From: Dysgonamonadaceae bacterium
Lineage (GTDB): Bacteria; Bacteroidota; Bacteroidia; Bacteroidales; Azobacteroidaceae
Assembly (NCBI GenBank): GCA_031271125.1
Contig: JAISWH010000170.1
Coordinates: 1 to 38,085 of the forward strand
DNA: 38,085 nucleotides
Reading direction: 5' to 3'
Below are positions 8,786 through 17,755 of the stretch, piece after piece. Both the position numbers and the translations under genes were made by a program. The notes beneath the pieces are model-generated. The model searched no databases, was not told where the DNA came from, and was given only the letters and a program-made list of their open reading frames with translations. Positions within the stretch are counted from its first letter, which is position 1; each line of letters begins with the position of its first letter.

Positions 8786-11221
8786 TCAAATTATGCGATA
8801 CCTGTTTTTACTATTAAGAACCCGTAAACCTTTGAGACTGAAAGAAAACTCCCATTCATCGGGCGTTTTTTCTATTTTCAGCAATATCCGGTTTTTACCG
8901 GGTATCAGTTTCAAGGGACATTGAAATTCATCAACAAGTAAATGGGTGTTATTTCGCTCCTGAAATACAAGCGATCCGTTGAGGAATACCGTAATACCCT
9001 TGCTCGTTCCGATGTTAGCGACGACCGTCTGTTCGCCGGATGATTCCAAAGTGCAAAACGCATAAGCGATAGCCTTTTTTCCGGTATCCAAAACAGTATT
9101 CAATGAAACTTTGTCCGACAAGGGGGAAGCATATTTTATCCATTTGATGTTTTTCCCTTTGTGATCGAAAGAAAAACCGGGAAAAGGCGAAGCTGTCCGC
9201 TCACCGCCCATGCCTTGCAAAAAATCGAAACCGGCGTCTTGTGTATTCTCTAACGGAAAGGCCGGCGAAATCAACCAATACGTGAAATATACTTCATTCA
9301 TCGGGCGAATGTCGAGCCGGATATCCGCAGGGGCAGCCAAAGGAAAACCTTGCTCAAAATAACGGAAGGATTTTTCAAATGAACGAATCACATCGTCATA
9401 TTCATTCAAAACTTTCTCAAAAGGATCCATCGCATAATCGTGCCAATAGTCGCGATTCTCCCGTTTCCAGATTGTGTCGAAAGCATTTTTTAATTCGCTG
9501 AATTTCAACCTGCAATAGCGTATATTTTCCTCCGCATTTGCCAATAAGTTACGAGCTTCATCTTTGTTTTCAAATTGAATGCAACAGGATCCGGCGTAAA
9601 GCGCGGCGGCCTCAGCCATCTTTAATTTGGCCTGAGACAAGTATTTATATTCATCCGAAACAATCCGGAAAGCTTCGTATTCACGTTGGTAAGGCCCGGC
9701 TGATTTCCGGTTAAGGATAGAATCAACTTCCAGACAGGTTTCATACAATGTTTCCCAATCCGACAAACCGTAACGGACAAACTTCCCTCTTTCGGGGATG
9801 ATTGTTTTCCAAAAGATTAATTCATTCATATTGTCGATAGCCGGTATTTCTCCCATCTCCGTTAATTTATGAATGGCTGCAAAAAGCGCTTCGCCTTCGC
9901 CGCCATAGATACCGGCCGATAAGCGGACGTCAAAGTCTTCAACAGGTTCAGTATTGGGATTCCAGGACTGTTCCGCACCATAGGCCACTCCGTACCAGTC
10001 GCGGTCGAAAGTATGCAGCCCGCCATCATCCCAAACGGTATTCAACACGCCCATAGCGCCTTTTTCCACACCTTCGCGCACGAAATTGCGGATATTCGCC
10101 AAGGCTTGGTCATAGTTCGGAAACAAGCGGAGCGAGTTAAGCACCCCCGGACATACCATAAAATCAAACCCTTTTCCGGCAAAAGGCTCAATCCATTTCG
10201 CAAAAGAAGGTTGATCGCCATATTCCCAGGTCATCATCACCGCATCAGACGGCAAAAGCGACAGTGTTTCAGGATGTTGCAATGCGATATCTCCCCACAT
10301 CATCATCCGCTTCCGGTTGTTGCGAAGAAGACCGGCCAACGTGTTCATATAACCGGCATACAAACGGGCTATACCTATACTGTCCGCCAGGGATTTGGAA
10401 GGTCCCCGTCCCAAATCAAAAGTTTCGTCACAATTTACATGAAAAAAATCCGAAGCAAAGGCCGGACACATTTCATCGTATATATCTTTCAGAAACAGAA
10501 CGGTTTCCGGATTCACGGGCGAGTACATACCGTTGCTTTCCGCCAGATGACGATATTTCGGATTAAGCAATACCTTTTCGGCATGTCCGAGCGATTGGAA
10601 GTTCGGCACCAATTCGATGTAATGCGCTTCGGCATAATCTCCTATCTCTTTCCATTCTTCGATAGTAATACCACCATGCGGCGGTGCAAATCCGGGATGT
10701 TTTTGTGTCTGTACAATGTGTTCCGTATAATAACACAGCATATTTAATTTCAATTCCGCCATTCGCCTGATTTGGTATTTCATATATTCTTTGGAAGGAA
10801 CAGGTCCGCGGCTGATATCATCCATGACGCCCCGGTACTTACAGGCAGGTCTGTCAATAATATGCAAACCCGGCAAACGATTATTTCGTGAAGCGCGAAT
10901 CAGTTGAATCAGTGATTGTTTCCCGTAGAAAAGACCTCGTTCGGTATGTGCGGACAGCACGATTTTAACTTTGCTAATCAGCAATTCATATCCTTCCTCC
11001 CCAAAATCCTGCTTTCGGTTCCTGTCTACAATATTTATATGGAAAGATGGTATTCCGGGTAATTTTTCTTCCATCAATTTCTTTTCATAGTCAATATTTT
11101 TCGACAAAACAAAAACGTCTCCCGTGTGCTTTACGTGATAAGGCAACGGAACAATATCCACAGCCCACAAATTGCAGTAGATTATGCTCAAAAGTAAGAA
11201 ATAAGCGAATCGTTTTTTCAT
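8786..11221 (-). CDS. GH20-like beta-N-acetylhexosaminidase, secreted
   Basis: ORF 8786..11269; likely start at 11221 (MKKRFAYFLLLSIIYCNLWA signal peptide). 'KYRGVMDDISRGPVPSKEYMKYQIRRMAELKLNML' and 'FFHVNCDETFDLG' resemble the GH20 barrel and Asp-Glu catalytic pair. Confidence 0.8.
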   Translation of the reverse strand: MKKRFAYFLLLSIIYCNLWAVDIVPLPYHVKHTGDVFVLSKNIDYEKKLMEEKLPGIPSFHINIVDRNRKQDFGEEGYELLISKVKIVLSAHTERGLFYGKQSLIQLIRASRNNRLPGLHIIDRPACKYRGVMDDISRGPVPSKEYMKYQIRRMAELKLNMLCYYTEHIVQTQKHPGFAPPHGGITIEEWKEIGDYAEAHYIELVPNFQSLGHAEKVLLNPKYRHLAESNGMYSPVNPETVLFLKDIYDEMCPAFASDFFHVNCDETFDLGRGPSKSLADSIGIARLYAGYMNTLAGLLRNNRKRMMMWGDIALQHPETLSLLPSDAVMMTWEYGDQPSFAKWIEPFAGKGFDFMVCPGVLNSLRLFPNYDQALANIRNFVREGVEKGAMGVLNTVWDDGGLHTFDRDWYGVAYGAEQSWNPNTEPVEDFDVRLSAGIYGGEGEALFAAIHKLTEMGEIPAIDNMNELIFWKTIIPERGKFVRYGLSDWETLYETCLEVDSILNRKSAGPYQREYEAFRIVSDEYKYLSQAKLKMAEAAALYAGSCCIQFENKDEARNLLANAEENIRYCRLKFSELKNAFDTIWKRENRDYWHDYAMDPFEKVLNEYDDVIRSFEKSFRYFEQGFPLAAPADIRLDIRPMNEVYFTYWLISPAFPLENTQDAGFDFLQGMGGERTASPFPGFSFDHKGKNIKWIKYASPLSDKVSLNTVLDTGKKAIAYAFCTLESSGEQTVVANIGTSKGITVFLNGSLVFQERNNTHLLVDEFQCPLKLIPGKNRILLKIEKTPDEWEFSFSLKGLRVLNSKNRYRII

Positions 11222-11228
11222 CTGTGCA

Positions 11229-14200
11229 TCATTTATTTTCAATCGGGGATAAATACATTTCAGCGGCAAGGGTCAAGACTGCACCCAACCCTCGCGGATC
11301 GTTTTCCGATGTTTTCTGATTCAAATAATAACCGGCATCCGGCGATAATTCCGTACTTCGGCAAATACCGCTCACATTTCCTTTTTCGTCGATCTGCCGG
11401 CATATAACATTCCAAGCGCGGTTGAGTCGCAAAGAATAATCTTTTGATAACCAACCCATCCGGATAGCCCGCGCCAAACCAATAGCAAACATGGCTGTTC
11501 CGGATGTTTCCAAAAAGGAAGCGGGATGATCCAATATTTGACGCCACCTGCCGTCTTCCGATTGGTAAACCGAAATGGCTTTCAGCCGCCGGATAAAAAT
11601 TTCTTTTACTTTTTCGTAATCTGTGTGTGTGGAAGGTATTTGCAAAAGCGCTTCCGACATTGCCCAAATAATCCATCCGTTGGCGCGCGACCAGGCGACC
11701 GGGGCTAAAGTCTGTGTGTCGTCAAACCAACCGTGTTTATATATATTCGTTTGCGGATCGGCCAGATGTTTGTCAAAAAGAAGAATCTGCCGGATGGCTT
11801 CGTCATATAGTTTAGCGTCGTGATTGAGCGTAGCCATCCGCACCAGAAACGGAACAGACATGAACAAATCGTCGGCCCATACGGTATGCTCGACCGGTTC
11901 GGGACGGCAAAGCGTTCCATCGGTCAAACGAGACTGTTTATGAAGCACATAATCCAACGTACGGTTCAAAATATCCGACGATAAACTGTCCGGCCGGTTC
12001 ATCAGAGCCATTTCCGCAAAAGGGAGTATGGCGCCGCCCGTATCGTCCAGCATCGTCGCCCGGAACAACCGGAAATAAGCGCCCCGCATGATCCTTTTCG
12101 AAAAATATTGTTCCTTGAAAAAGTCGTAGTTATCAATCACCGATTGGTTGTACATTTCGACAAAACGTTTGTACCGGTAGTCGCCATACGCATGATACAA
12201 ATTGAGGATGCCAAGTAGCGTATTCGAATTGGCATAATGCCAATCGGCATTGAATCCTTTCTTATTTGTTTGGAAATGCGGGACGACAAATGCTTGCCGA
12301 ATCATCGGTTTCCACTCGCGAATTGCAACCTCCGTATCATATAATCTGTCGGGCTTCAGTACGCAACAGGAAAAAGTAACACCTTTCATTCCTTCCGTAC
12401 CTTCCACCAACAATTCATTTTCACCTTTCCGTAACTCAATATTTTGCTCATTGGCAAACCGAAACCTGTTATAAGCATATTCCCGGAAATCTTCCTTCCC
12501 GGACATCCCTGAATAAATAAGTTTTTTATTCAAAAAAACCCGGATATTCCCTTTGAAAGAAAAGCCTAACAGGGCTGATTTTTCATTTTCCGAATAGATA
12601 ATAATACTACCGGACAAAGAGTCAATATCCAAATGGGCAACATTTGCATTGAATGTAACTTCTTGAGGCTCAAAATCAAATGTAGTAGTAGCCATTAAAT
12701 GATCCGCTATTTTCCGGCTTATTTCCCGGATTTGTTCTGCTTTGGAAACGGGAGCCGAAGGAAGCGCCGAAGCCCAGAAAGTCATTTCTTCCCCGTTGGT
12801 TCCTTTCGGTTTTTGGCGAGTGGCGAGTGAAATATTTTCGAGCGGCATCGTTTGAGCAGCTTCTAAAACCAACAAATATCCGTCTTCCTGCAAAGTATGG
12901 CGGTGAAAAGAGATGGAATTTCCCATGCTATTCAAACAGAAATTTTCAGCTTGTATGCTTGCAGGGGCTAACGGATAAGAAAACCATAGTTTTAAACGCT
13001 TATTCTCTATCTTATACCGTACAATACGCGGTTTTTCCTTATCCGGCATTTCTATTCCCGGATCTTCGTAACGAAAAGGCGGACCTTCCACCAAACAACC
13101 ATCATCGTAAGCTCCGATATCCAATTTTTCACCGGTGAAACCAATGGGTATATTTTCGGGAATGATACCCTTGTTCCGGCAAGGCGATCCCTCTTTCAAT
13201 AAAAAATTTCCATGCTTTCCATCAAGAAACATAGGATCCGAAGCAATTTCAGGATACTTGGCCTGTTGAACAATCCGGCCCGGAAACGGGATATTTGCGC
13301 AGTCATTTTCAAACCTGTTGTCAAGCCCCGAATAATAAATGCCTACCGTATCTGCATTGGAAATAAAATACGCATTGTTGAAATGATAGATATGATCATT
13401 ATGCCAATGATTTTCCTGTTTGCGGCCTAAAATATCGGAATCTACCTGCCAACTGTTATTGAAAATATACAAGGGTTTCGTCATTCGCCTTTCTTTACCC
13501 ATGAACTTAAAAACAGTCCATCCGTCCCGGCAATCAGGCAGTTTAACACCGGTATTCCCATAAAACCATAACGGTCCCCCTCCTACTTCCGTTACGGAAA
13601 TGAAAGCATGACTATTTATCATTTTATTGTGGTAAAAATGAAGATTTTTGCAATAAACCTCCGGTTCAAAAGCATTATCGGCGCTATTTTCAATTACATT
13701 CCGATAAATTTCGCCATTGGTGCAAGCCAGGGTATCCAATCCGGTTGTTTCATCCATGACCGAAAGCCGGATTCCGTTATAGACATTTTTTATATAATTA
13801 TCCCGAATAACAAAAGAGCCGCCGATTTGTTTCCCCTGAAACAAACTTCCGTTGTAATACCGGTATTGGCCATGATGCAATTCCGCCCAGGAATATTCTT
13901 TTTCTTTTTTCCATACATGCTCGCCTTGCTCCCAATAGCACTGCTCAATAAGAAAATGATGACTGTTTCTGCCTTCGGCAAAAAAAGCCCGCCTTCCACC
14001 TGTTATATGGGAGTGAGTCAAGGAAATATAACCGGAATTTTTCACGCGGATCACATCCAGCCAACAATTCCGGAAAGAAAACTGTGAAACCGTAATCCAC
14101 GAACAGTTATCGAAATAAAAGCCGTATTTATCCATCTCTGTTCCTGGTTTTTCCGCTCCACCGTCCAGAATCGTATTGCCGCGGTCTTCCCCCATGATAA

Positions 14201-14429
14201 CAACCGGATTATCGGGCAATCCGTGTTTATCCCGCATCAGTAGATTCATCCGGTAATGCCCTTTCCTGAAAAAAACAGTATCGCCGGCCTGCGCCTCTTT
14301 CAAATAACGATTAACCGTTTTTTCCGGCATTTTGTCCGTCACAAAAACACATTTGGCACAGATCGATTGAACAGACAGCATAAAAAACAGCAATGTCAAT
14401 CCGAATCTTATTTTTTGCATAGCTCTCAT
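11229..14429 (-). CDS. Two-domain enzyme: right-handed beta-helix (lyase-like) domain fused to a GH105/GH88-type unsaturated glucuronyl hydrolase domain
   Basis: 1066 aa; signal peptide; beta-helix style 'NTILDGG...FYFDNCSWITVSQFSFRNCWLDVIRVKNSGYISLTHSHITGG'. C-terminal 'HTVWADDLFMSVPFLVRMA', 'WSRANGWIIWAMSEALLQIP', 'LETSGTAMFAIGLARAIRMGWL', 'DPRGLGAVLTLAAEMY' are GH105-like. Confidence 0.82.
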   Translation of the reverse strand: MRAMQKIRFGLTLLFFMLSVQSICAKCVFVTDKMPEKTVNRYLKEAQAGDTVFFRKGHYRMNLLMRDKHGLPDNPVVIMGEDRGNTILDGGAEKPGTEMDKYGFYFDNCSWITVSQFSFRNCWLDVIRVKNSGYISLTHSHITGGRRAFFAEGRNSHHFLIEQCYWEQGEHVWKKEKEYSWAELHHGQYRYYNGSLFQGKQIGGSFVIRDNYIKNVYNGIRLSVMDETTGLDTLACTNGEIYRNVIENSADNAFEPEVYCKNLHFYHNKMINSHAFISVTEVGGGPLWFYGNTGVKLPDCRDGWTVFKFMGKERRMTKPLYIFNNSWQVDSDILGRKQENHWHNDHIYHFNNAYFISNADTVGIYYSGLDNRFENDCANIPFPGRIVQQAKYPEIASDPMFLDGKHGNFLLKEGSPCRNKGIIPENIPIGFTGEKLDIGAYDDGCLVEGPPFRYEDPGIEMPDKEKPRIVRYKIENKRLKLWFSYPLAPASIQAENFCLNSMGNSISFHRHTLQEDGYLLVLEAAQTMPLENISLATRQKPKGTNGEEMTFWASALPSAPVSKAEQIREISRKIADHLMATTTFDFEPQEVTFNANVAHLDIDSLSGSIIIYSENEKSALLGFSFKGNIRVFLNKKLIYSGMSGKEDFREYAYNRFRFANEQNIELRKGENELLVEGTEGMKGVTFSCCVLKPDRLYDTEVAIREWKPMIRQAFVVPHFQTNKKGFNADWHYANSNTLLGILNLYHAYGDYRYKRFVEMYNQSVIDNYDFFKEQYFSKRIMRGAYFRLFRATMLDDTGGAILPFAEMALMNRPDSLSSDILNRTLDYVLHKQSRLTDGTLCRPEPVEHTVWADDLFMSVPFLVRMATLNHDAKLYDEAIRQILLFDKHLADPQTNIYKHGWFDDTQTLAPVAWSRANGWIIWAMSEALLQIPSTHTDYEKVKEIFIRRLKAISVYQSEDGRWRQILDHPASFLETSGTAMFAIGLARAIRMGWLSKDYSLRLNRAWNVICRQIDEKGNVSGICRSTELSPDAGYYLNQKTSENDPRGLGAVLTLAAEMYLSPIENK

Positions 14430-14440
14430 TTCTTTATCAA

Positions 14441-16309
14441 TTACAGGATTTTAATAATCAACCGGACAGTTTGCCTGATATCGGAAGTATCGTTCCTGAT
14501 ATTCAGCCCGACAGGATAAGCCTGTAAAGCCGGGTACGGGAAACGATATTCGGAAGCATCCTTTCCAAGTTCCAATTCCACTTTACCGGAAACAACATGT
14601 ATTTCGATCTGTTTATTCCGGGCGCGAATGGAAACGGTTCTTTCATCTGTTTGGATAAAAGACATTCCGGGATAATAAATGATTGGTTCTACAATCCTAA
14701 CCCGATCGTTTGCATCGTGATAAAACAACTCTATTTCCTTGCATAAAGCACTGTCTGTAAATTCATAACTTATGCGATAAGCGATGCCCCCTTCCTGTTG
14801 TTTGCTGTTTTTTAATTCGCCGAAGCAGTTGACGGTATAAATCCCGGATACGTCGCTGTATGTCAGATGAGCGTCGAACTCGTACAAATTTGTAAAATAA
14901 CCCGATGGGTTTGTAAATTCTATTCGCGGCGTCAAAGGTTTTGTATCAGGCATTTCCGGGAAACTCATCGGCTCCCATCTTTTATAAATGGTTTGCGAAG
15001 AAGCCTGAAAATAACCGTGATCTTTAAGCCACAGGTTACAGATTGAACCGCCGGTCGGCCGGTGCATGTATTTACTTTTTTCACCGGCGGGATCTTTATA
15101 GGTATATGCGGAAATCGTCGAACACCATTCGGCTGTCCGGAGCGTTACCACATTTAATGTAGGAAAATAGCGAATCCCCTTTTGCTCCGAAGGAAGAGGC
15201 GCTGATATTCCTTCATCAGCCCGCATAAACGCAATAGCCATCGCTATATTCTTCGCTTTGGCAAAAGTCGGGTATATGCAAGGCGGACTCTCAAAAATAT
15301 CAAAATATAAGGGGCCGAATCCTACAATTCCATCACGCATACAGGTACGCAAATATTGGATATTTTTAATAGCCGCCCTCCGGTATTGATCGTTTTTATC
15401 CATAAACAAGCTGAATAACAGGATACTCCCATCAGAGGTACCGCTACCGAAACAAGTCCATTTGTTGGATCGTATTCCCCAGGAAGCATCCAAAGAACCG
15501 TCGGGATAGACAAAAGGCAAATGCTTTTCCAAGGATTTTTCCACACATTCATATACCTCTTTATCATTGGCAAGAAGCGCATACAGGGTTAATCCCCATA
15601 ACGACATTTCCATATTGTAACCCAAATCTACTCCGTACTTCACGCCAAAGACACGGCCTCCTTCACCCGTTAAAAAATAATCGGGGTCCATCTTGGCAAT
15701 TACCCGGTGCGCAAGTTCCCGCGCTTTCACCCGGTAAGATTCCTTGCTTATCAACCGGTCTACAAACAAAAGTGTAGTCGTAGTCGTTGCACAATAATTG
15801 ATACTTGCAAATTGCGGAGACATGACACGTTCGAGATAATCGCCGGCCTTTTCAATCGCCCGCAACCATTTATCGGATTCTCTTTTTGTCAAATGAGGCC
15901 GCAATATCGGATAAGCCAATGCCATCATTAGGGCCTGATCGGTCGTCGTTCCCGTCCATTCTTCCGGCGTTTCGGGCCAGGCGCCGGAATCCTGTTGTTG
16001 CTTAATCAACCAGTTCCCAACATCAATCGCTGCCCGCAAATACACTTTATTTCCCGTATGCTGAAATTCAAATGCAAACGGATAAACCGCTTCAGCCGCC
16101 CGGGTGTGATAAAGCCGGCAATGCGGACATCCAACCGCTCCGTAATCCCCCGATTGCTTATCCGTTTGAATCTGTCGCAAAAGCGCCGCATTTAAATCAG
16201 ATAACATTTCCCAGGCATGTACACTCAGTTTATCAATCATTTGTGTACATGCAGGGAAAGTCGAAAGAAAAAACATACTTACTATACAAAAGAAAGTCTT
16301 CAAGTACAT
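14441..16309 (-). CDS. Secreted protein with alpha/alpha-toroid-like N-terminus and beta-rich C-terminus; candidate polysaccharide lyase/hydrolase of unknown family
   Basis: 622 aa; signal peptide; 'GAVGCPHCRLYHTRAAEAVYPFAFEFQHTGNKVYLRAAIDVGNWLIKQQQDSGAWPETPEEWTGTTTDQALMMALAY'; repeated helical pattern; operon context. Family not recognised. Confidence 0.55.
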   Translation of the reverse strand: MYLKTFFCIVSMFFLSTFPACTQMIDKLSVHAWEMLSDLNAALLRQIQTDKQSGDYGAVGCPHCRLYHTRAAEAVYPFAFEFQHTGNKVYLRAAIDVGNWLIKQQQDSGAWPETPEEWTGTTTDQALMMALAYPILRPHLTKRESDKWLRAIEKAGDYLERVMSPQFASINYCATTTTTLLFVDRLISKESYRVKARELAHRVIAKMDPDYFLTGEGGRVFGVKYGVDLGYNMEMSLWGLTLYALLANDKEVYECVEKSLEKHLPFVYPDGSLDASWGIRSNKWTCFGSGTSDGSILLFSLFMDKNDQYRRAAIKNIQYLRTCMRDGIVGFGPLYFDIFESPPCIYPTFAKAKNIAMAIAFMRADEGISAPLPSEQKGIRYFPTLNVVTLRTAEWCSTISAYTYKDPAGEKSKYMHRPTGGSICNLWLKDHGYFQASSQTIYKRWEPMSFPEMPDTKPLTPRIEFTNPSGYFTNLYEFDAHLTYSDVSGIYTVNCFGELKNSKQQEGGIAYRISYEFTDSALCKEIELFYHDANDRVRIVEPIIYYPGMSFIQTDERTVSIRARNKQIEIHVVSGKVELELGKDASEYRFPYPALQAYPVGLNIRNDTSDIRQTVRLIIKIL

Positions 16310-16312
16310 AAT

Positions 16313-17740
16313 TTACAAATCCGTAATAGGAGCATACCGGGGAACCAGGGCTTTCATTACCACCCATCCGAGAAGATGCGATACCGCACAAATCGAAAAG
16401 ATAATAAAATAACCGGCTTCCACTCCTTTGAAACCCATGAACAACATTTGTGTCTGTTCGGCATAATCAAACAAAACGCCCGATGATTTATTAATAATAA
16501 ATGCACCGATTCCACCACTCATACCGCCTATGCCGATAATTGTCGCTATCGCTTTTTGCGGAAACATATCTCCTACGGTAGAAAAAATATTCGCCGACCA
16601 AGCCTGATGTCCCACAATGGCAATGCCGATGGATACGATGGGCAACCAATAAGAAATATGTCCCAAAGGTTGAGCCAGCAATGCAACCAACAGGAAAAAG
16701 GCAAAGATAAGCATTGTCTTCATTCGCCCGTCGTACGGATTCATTCCTTTTTTATCGACAAAGTAAGAAGGTAGCCAACCGCCGATAATCGAAAATAAAG
16801 ATATGAAATAGAGCACAAAAATGGCTAATTGTCCCTTGGGATCGGACGATTTAATGCCATATACCGAACTCAGATAGGCTGGCGTCCAAAACAAGAAAAA
16901 GAACCACACGCCATCCGTCAGGAATTTTCCCAAAGCAAAAGCCCAAGTCTGCCGGTAGCAAAAACAACGCCGGAAAGAAGTCTTTTCCTTTATCGCTTTA
17001 ATTTCCGGTTTATCCGAATCCTGTTGTATATATGCCAATTCATTTGGATTGACTTTCGGATTCGATTCCGGTTTCTTATAGACAAACAACCAGATTCCCA
17101 TCCAAATAAATCCGAGTGCGCCGATAACAAAAAAAGCCATTTCCCACCCCCAAACCTTTGCAATCAGGGGAATGGAAAGAGGGGCTAACAACGCGCCGAT
17201 AATGGAACCGGTATCGAAAAGGCTTGTCGCCAGCGCACGGTCTTTTTTGGGAAAATATTCTGCCGTCGCTTTAATGGCAGCCGGATAATTTCCCGATTCT
17301 CCCAGCGCGAGAATAATACGTGCAAAAATGAACAAAACGACGCTGACATTCGTAACAAGTGCAACATTTTTAGCCAAACCGATGGCTTCCCGTGCGCCGG
17401 CAAATCCGACAAACCACTCATGAGTAACAATGCCGGAGGTCGCAATGCCGCAAAATCCGTGTAAACAAGCTCCAACCGACCACACGCCTATTGCGCAAAG
17501 AAAACCTTTTTTCGTATCCAGTTTATCGACAAGGCGTCCTGCAAACAACATACATACGGCATACACAATAGAGAAAATCGCTGTAATATTGCCATAATGA
17601 TTATTGCTCCAATGAAATTCGGGCGCTATGAAATCTTTCCACGTCAGGGAAAGCACTTGTTTATCCAAGTAATTTATCATAGTTGCGAAAAACAACATAC
17701 AACAGACGCCCCATCTGAAATTTGTTTTCTTGTTATTCAT
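16313..17740 (-). CDS. MFS transporter, hexuronate (ExuT/ACS-like) type
   Basis: 475 aa; 'RWGVCCMLFFATMINYLDKQVLSL', 'ARIILALGESGNYPAAIKATAEYFPKKDRALATSLFDTGSIIGALLAPLSIPLIA', 'VGDMFPQKAIATIIGIGGMSGGIGA' typical of the ACS family. Confidence 0.9.
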   Translation of the reverse strand: MNNKKTNFRWGVCCMLFFATMINYLDKQVLSLTWKDFIAPEFHWSNNHYGNITAIFSIVYAVCMLFAGRLVDKLDTKKGFLCAIGVWSVGACLHGFCGIATSGIVTHEWFVGFAGAREAIGLAKNVALVTNVSVVLFIFARIILALGESGNYPAAIKATAEYFPKKDRALATSLFDTGSIIGALLAPLSIPLIAKVWGWEMAFFVIGALGFIWMGIWLFVYKKPESNPKVNPNELAYIQQDSDKPEIKAIKEKTSFRRCFCYRQTWAFALGKFLTDGVWFFFLFWTPAYLSSVYGIKSSDPKGQLAIFVLYFISLFSIIGGWLPSYFVDKKGMNPYDGRMKTMLIFAFFLLVALLAQPLGHISYWLPIVSIGIAIVGHQAWSANIFSTVGDMFPQKAIATIIGIGGMSGGIGAFIINKSSGVLFDYAEQTQMLFMGFKGVEAGYFIIFSICAVSHLLGWVVMKALVPRYAPITDL

Positions 17741-17755
17741 TCGATCGAACTTGTA

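Noticed and set aside
10013-10747. 244-aa + strand ORF opposite the GH20-like gene
   Set aside because: It is antisense to conserved GH20 sequence, with a His/Arg-rich composition typical of shadow frames and no promoter or ribosome-binding support.
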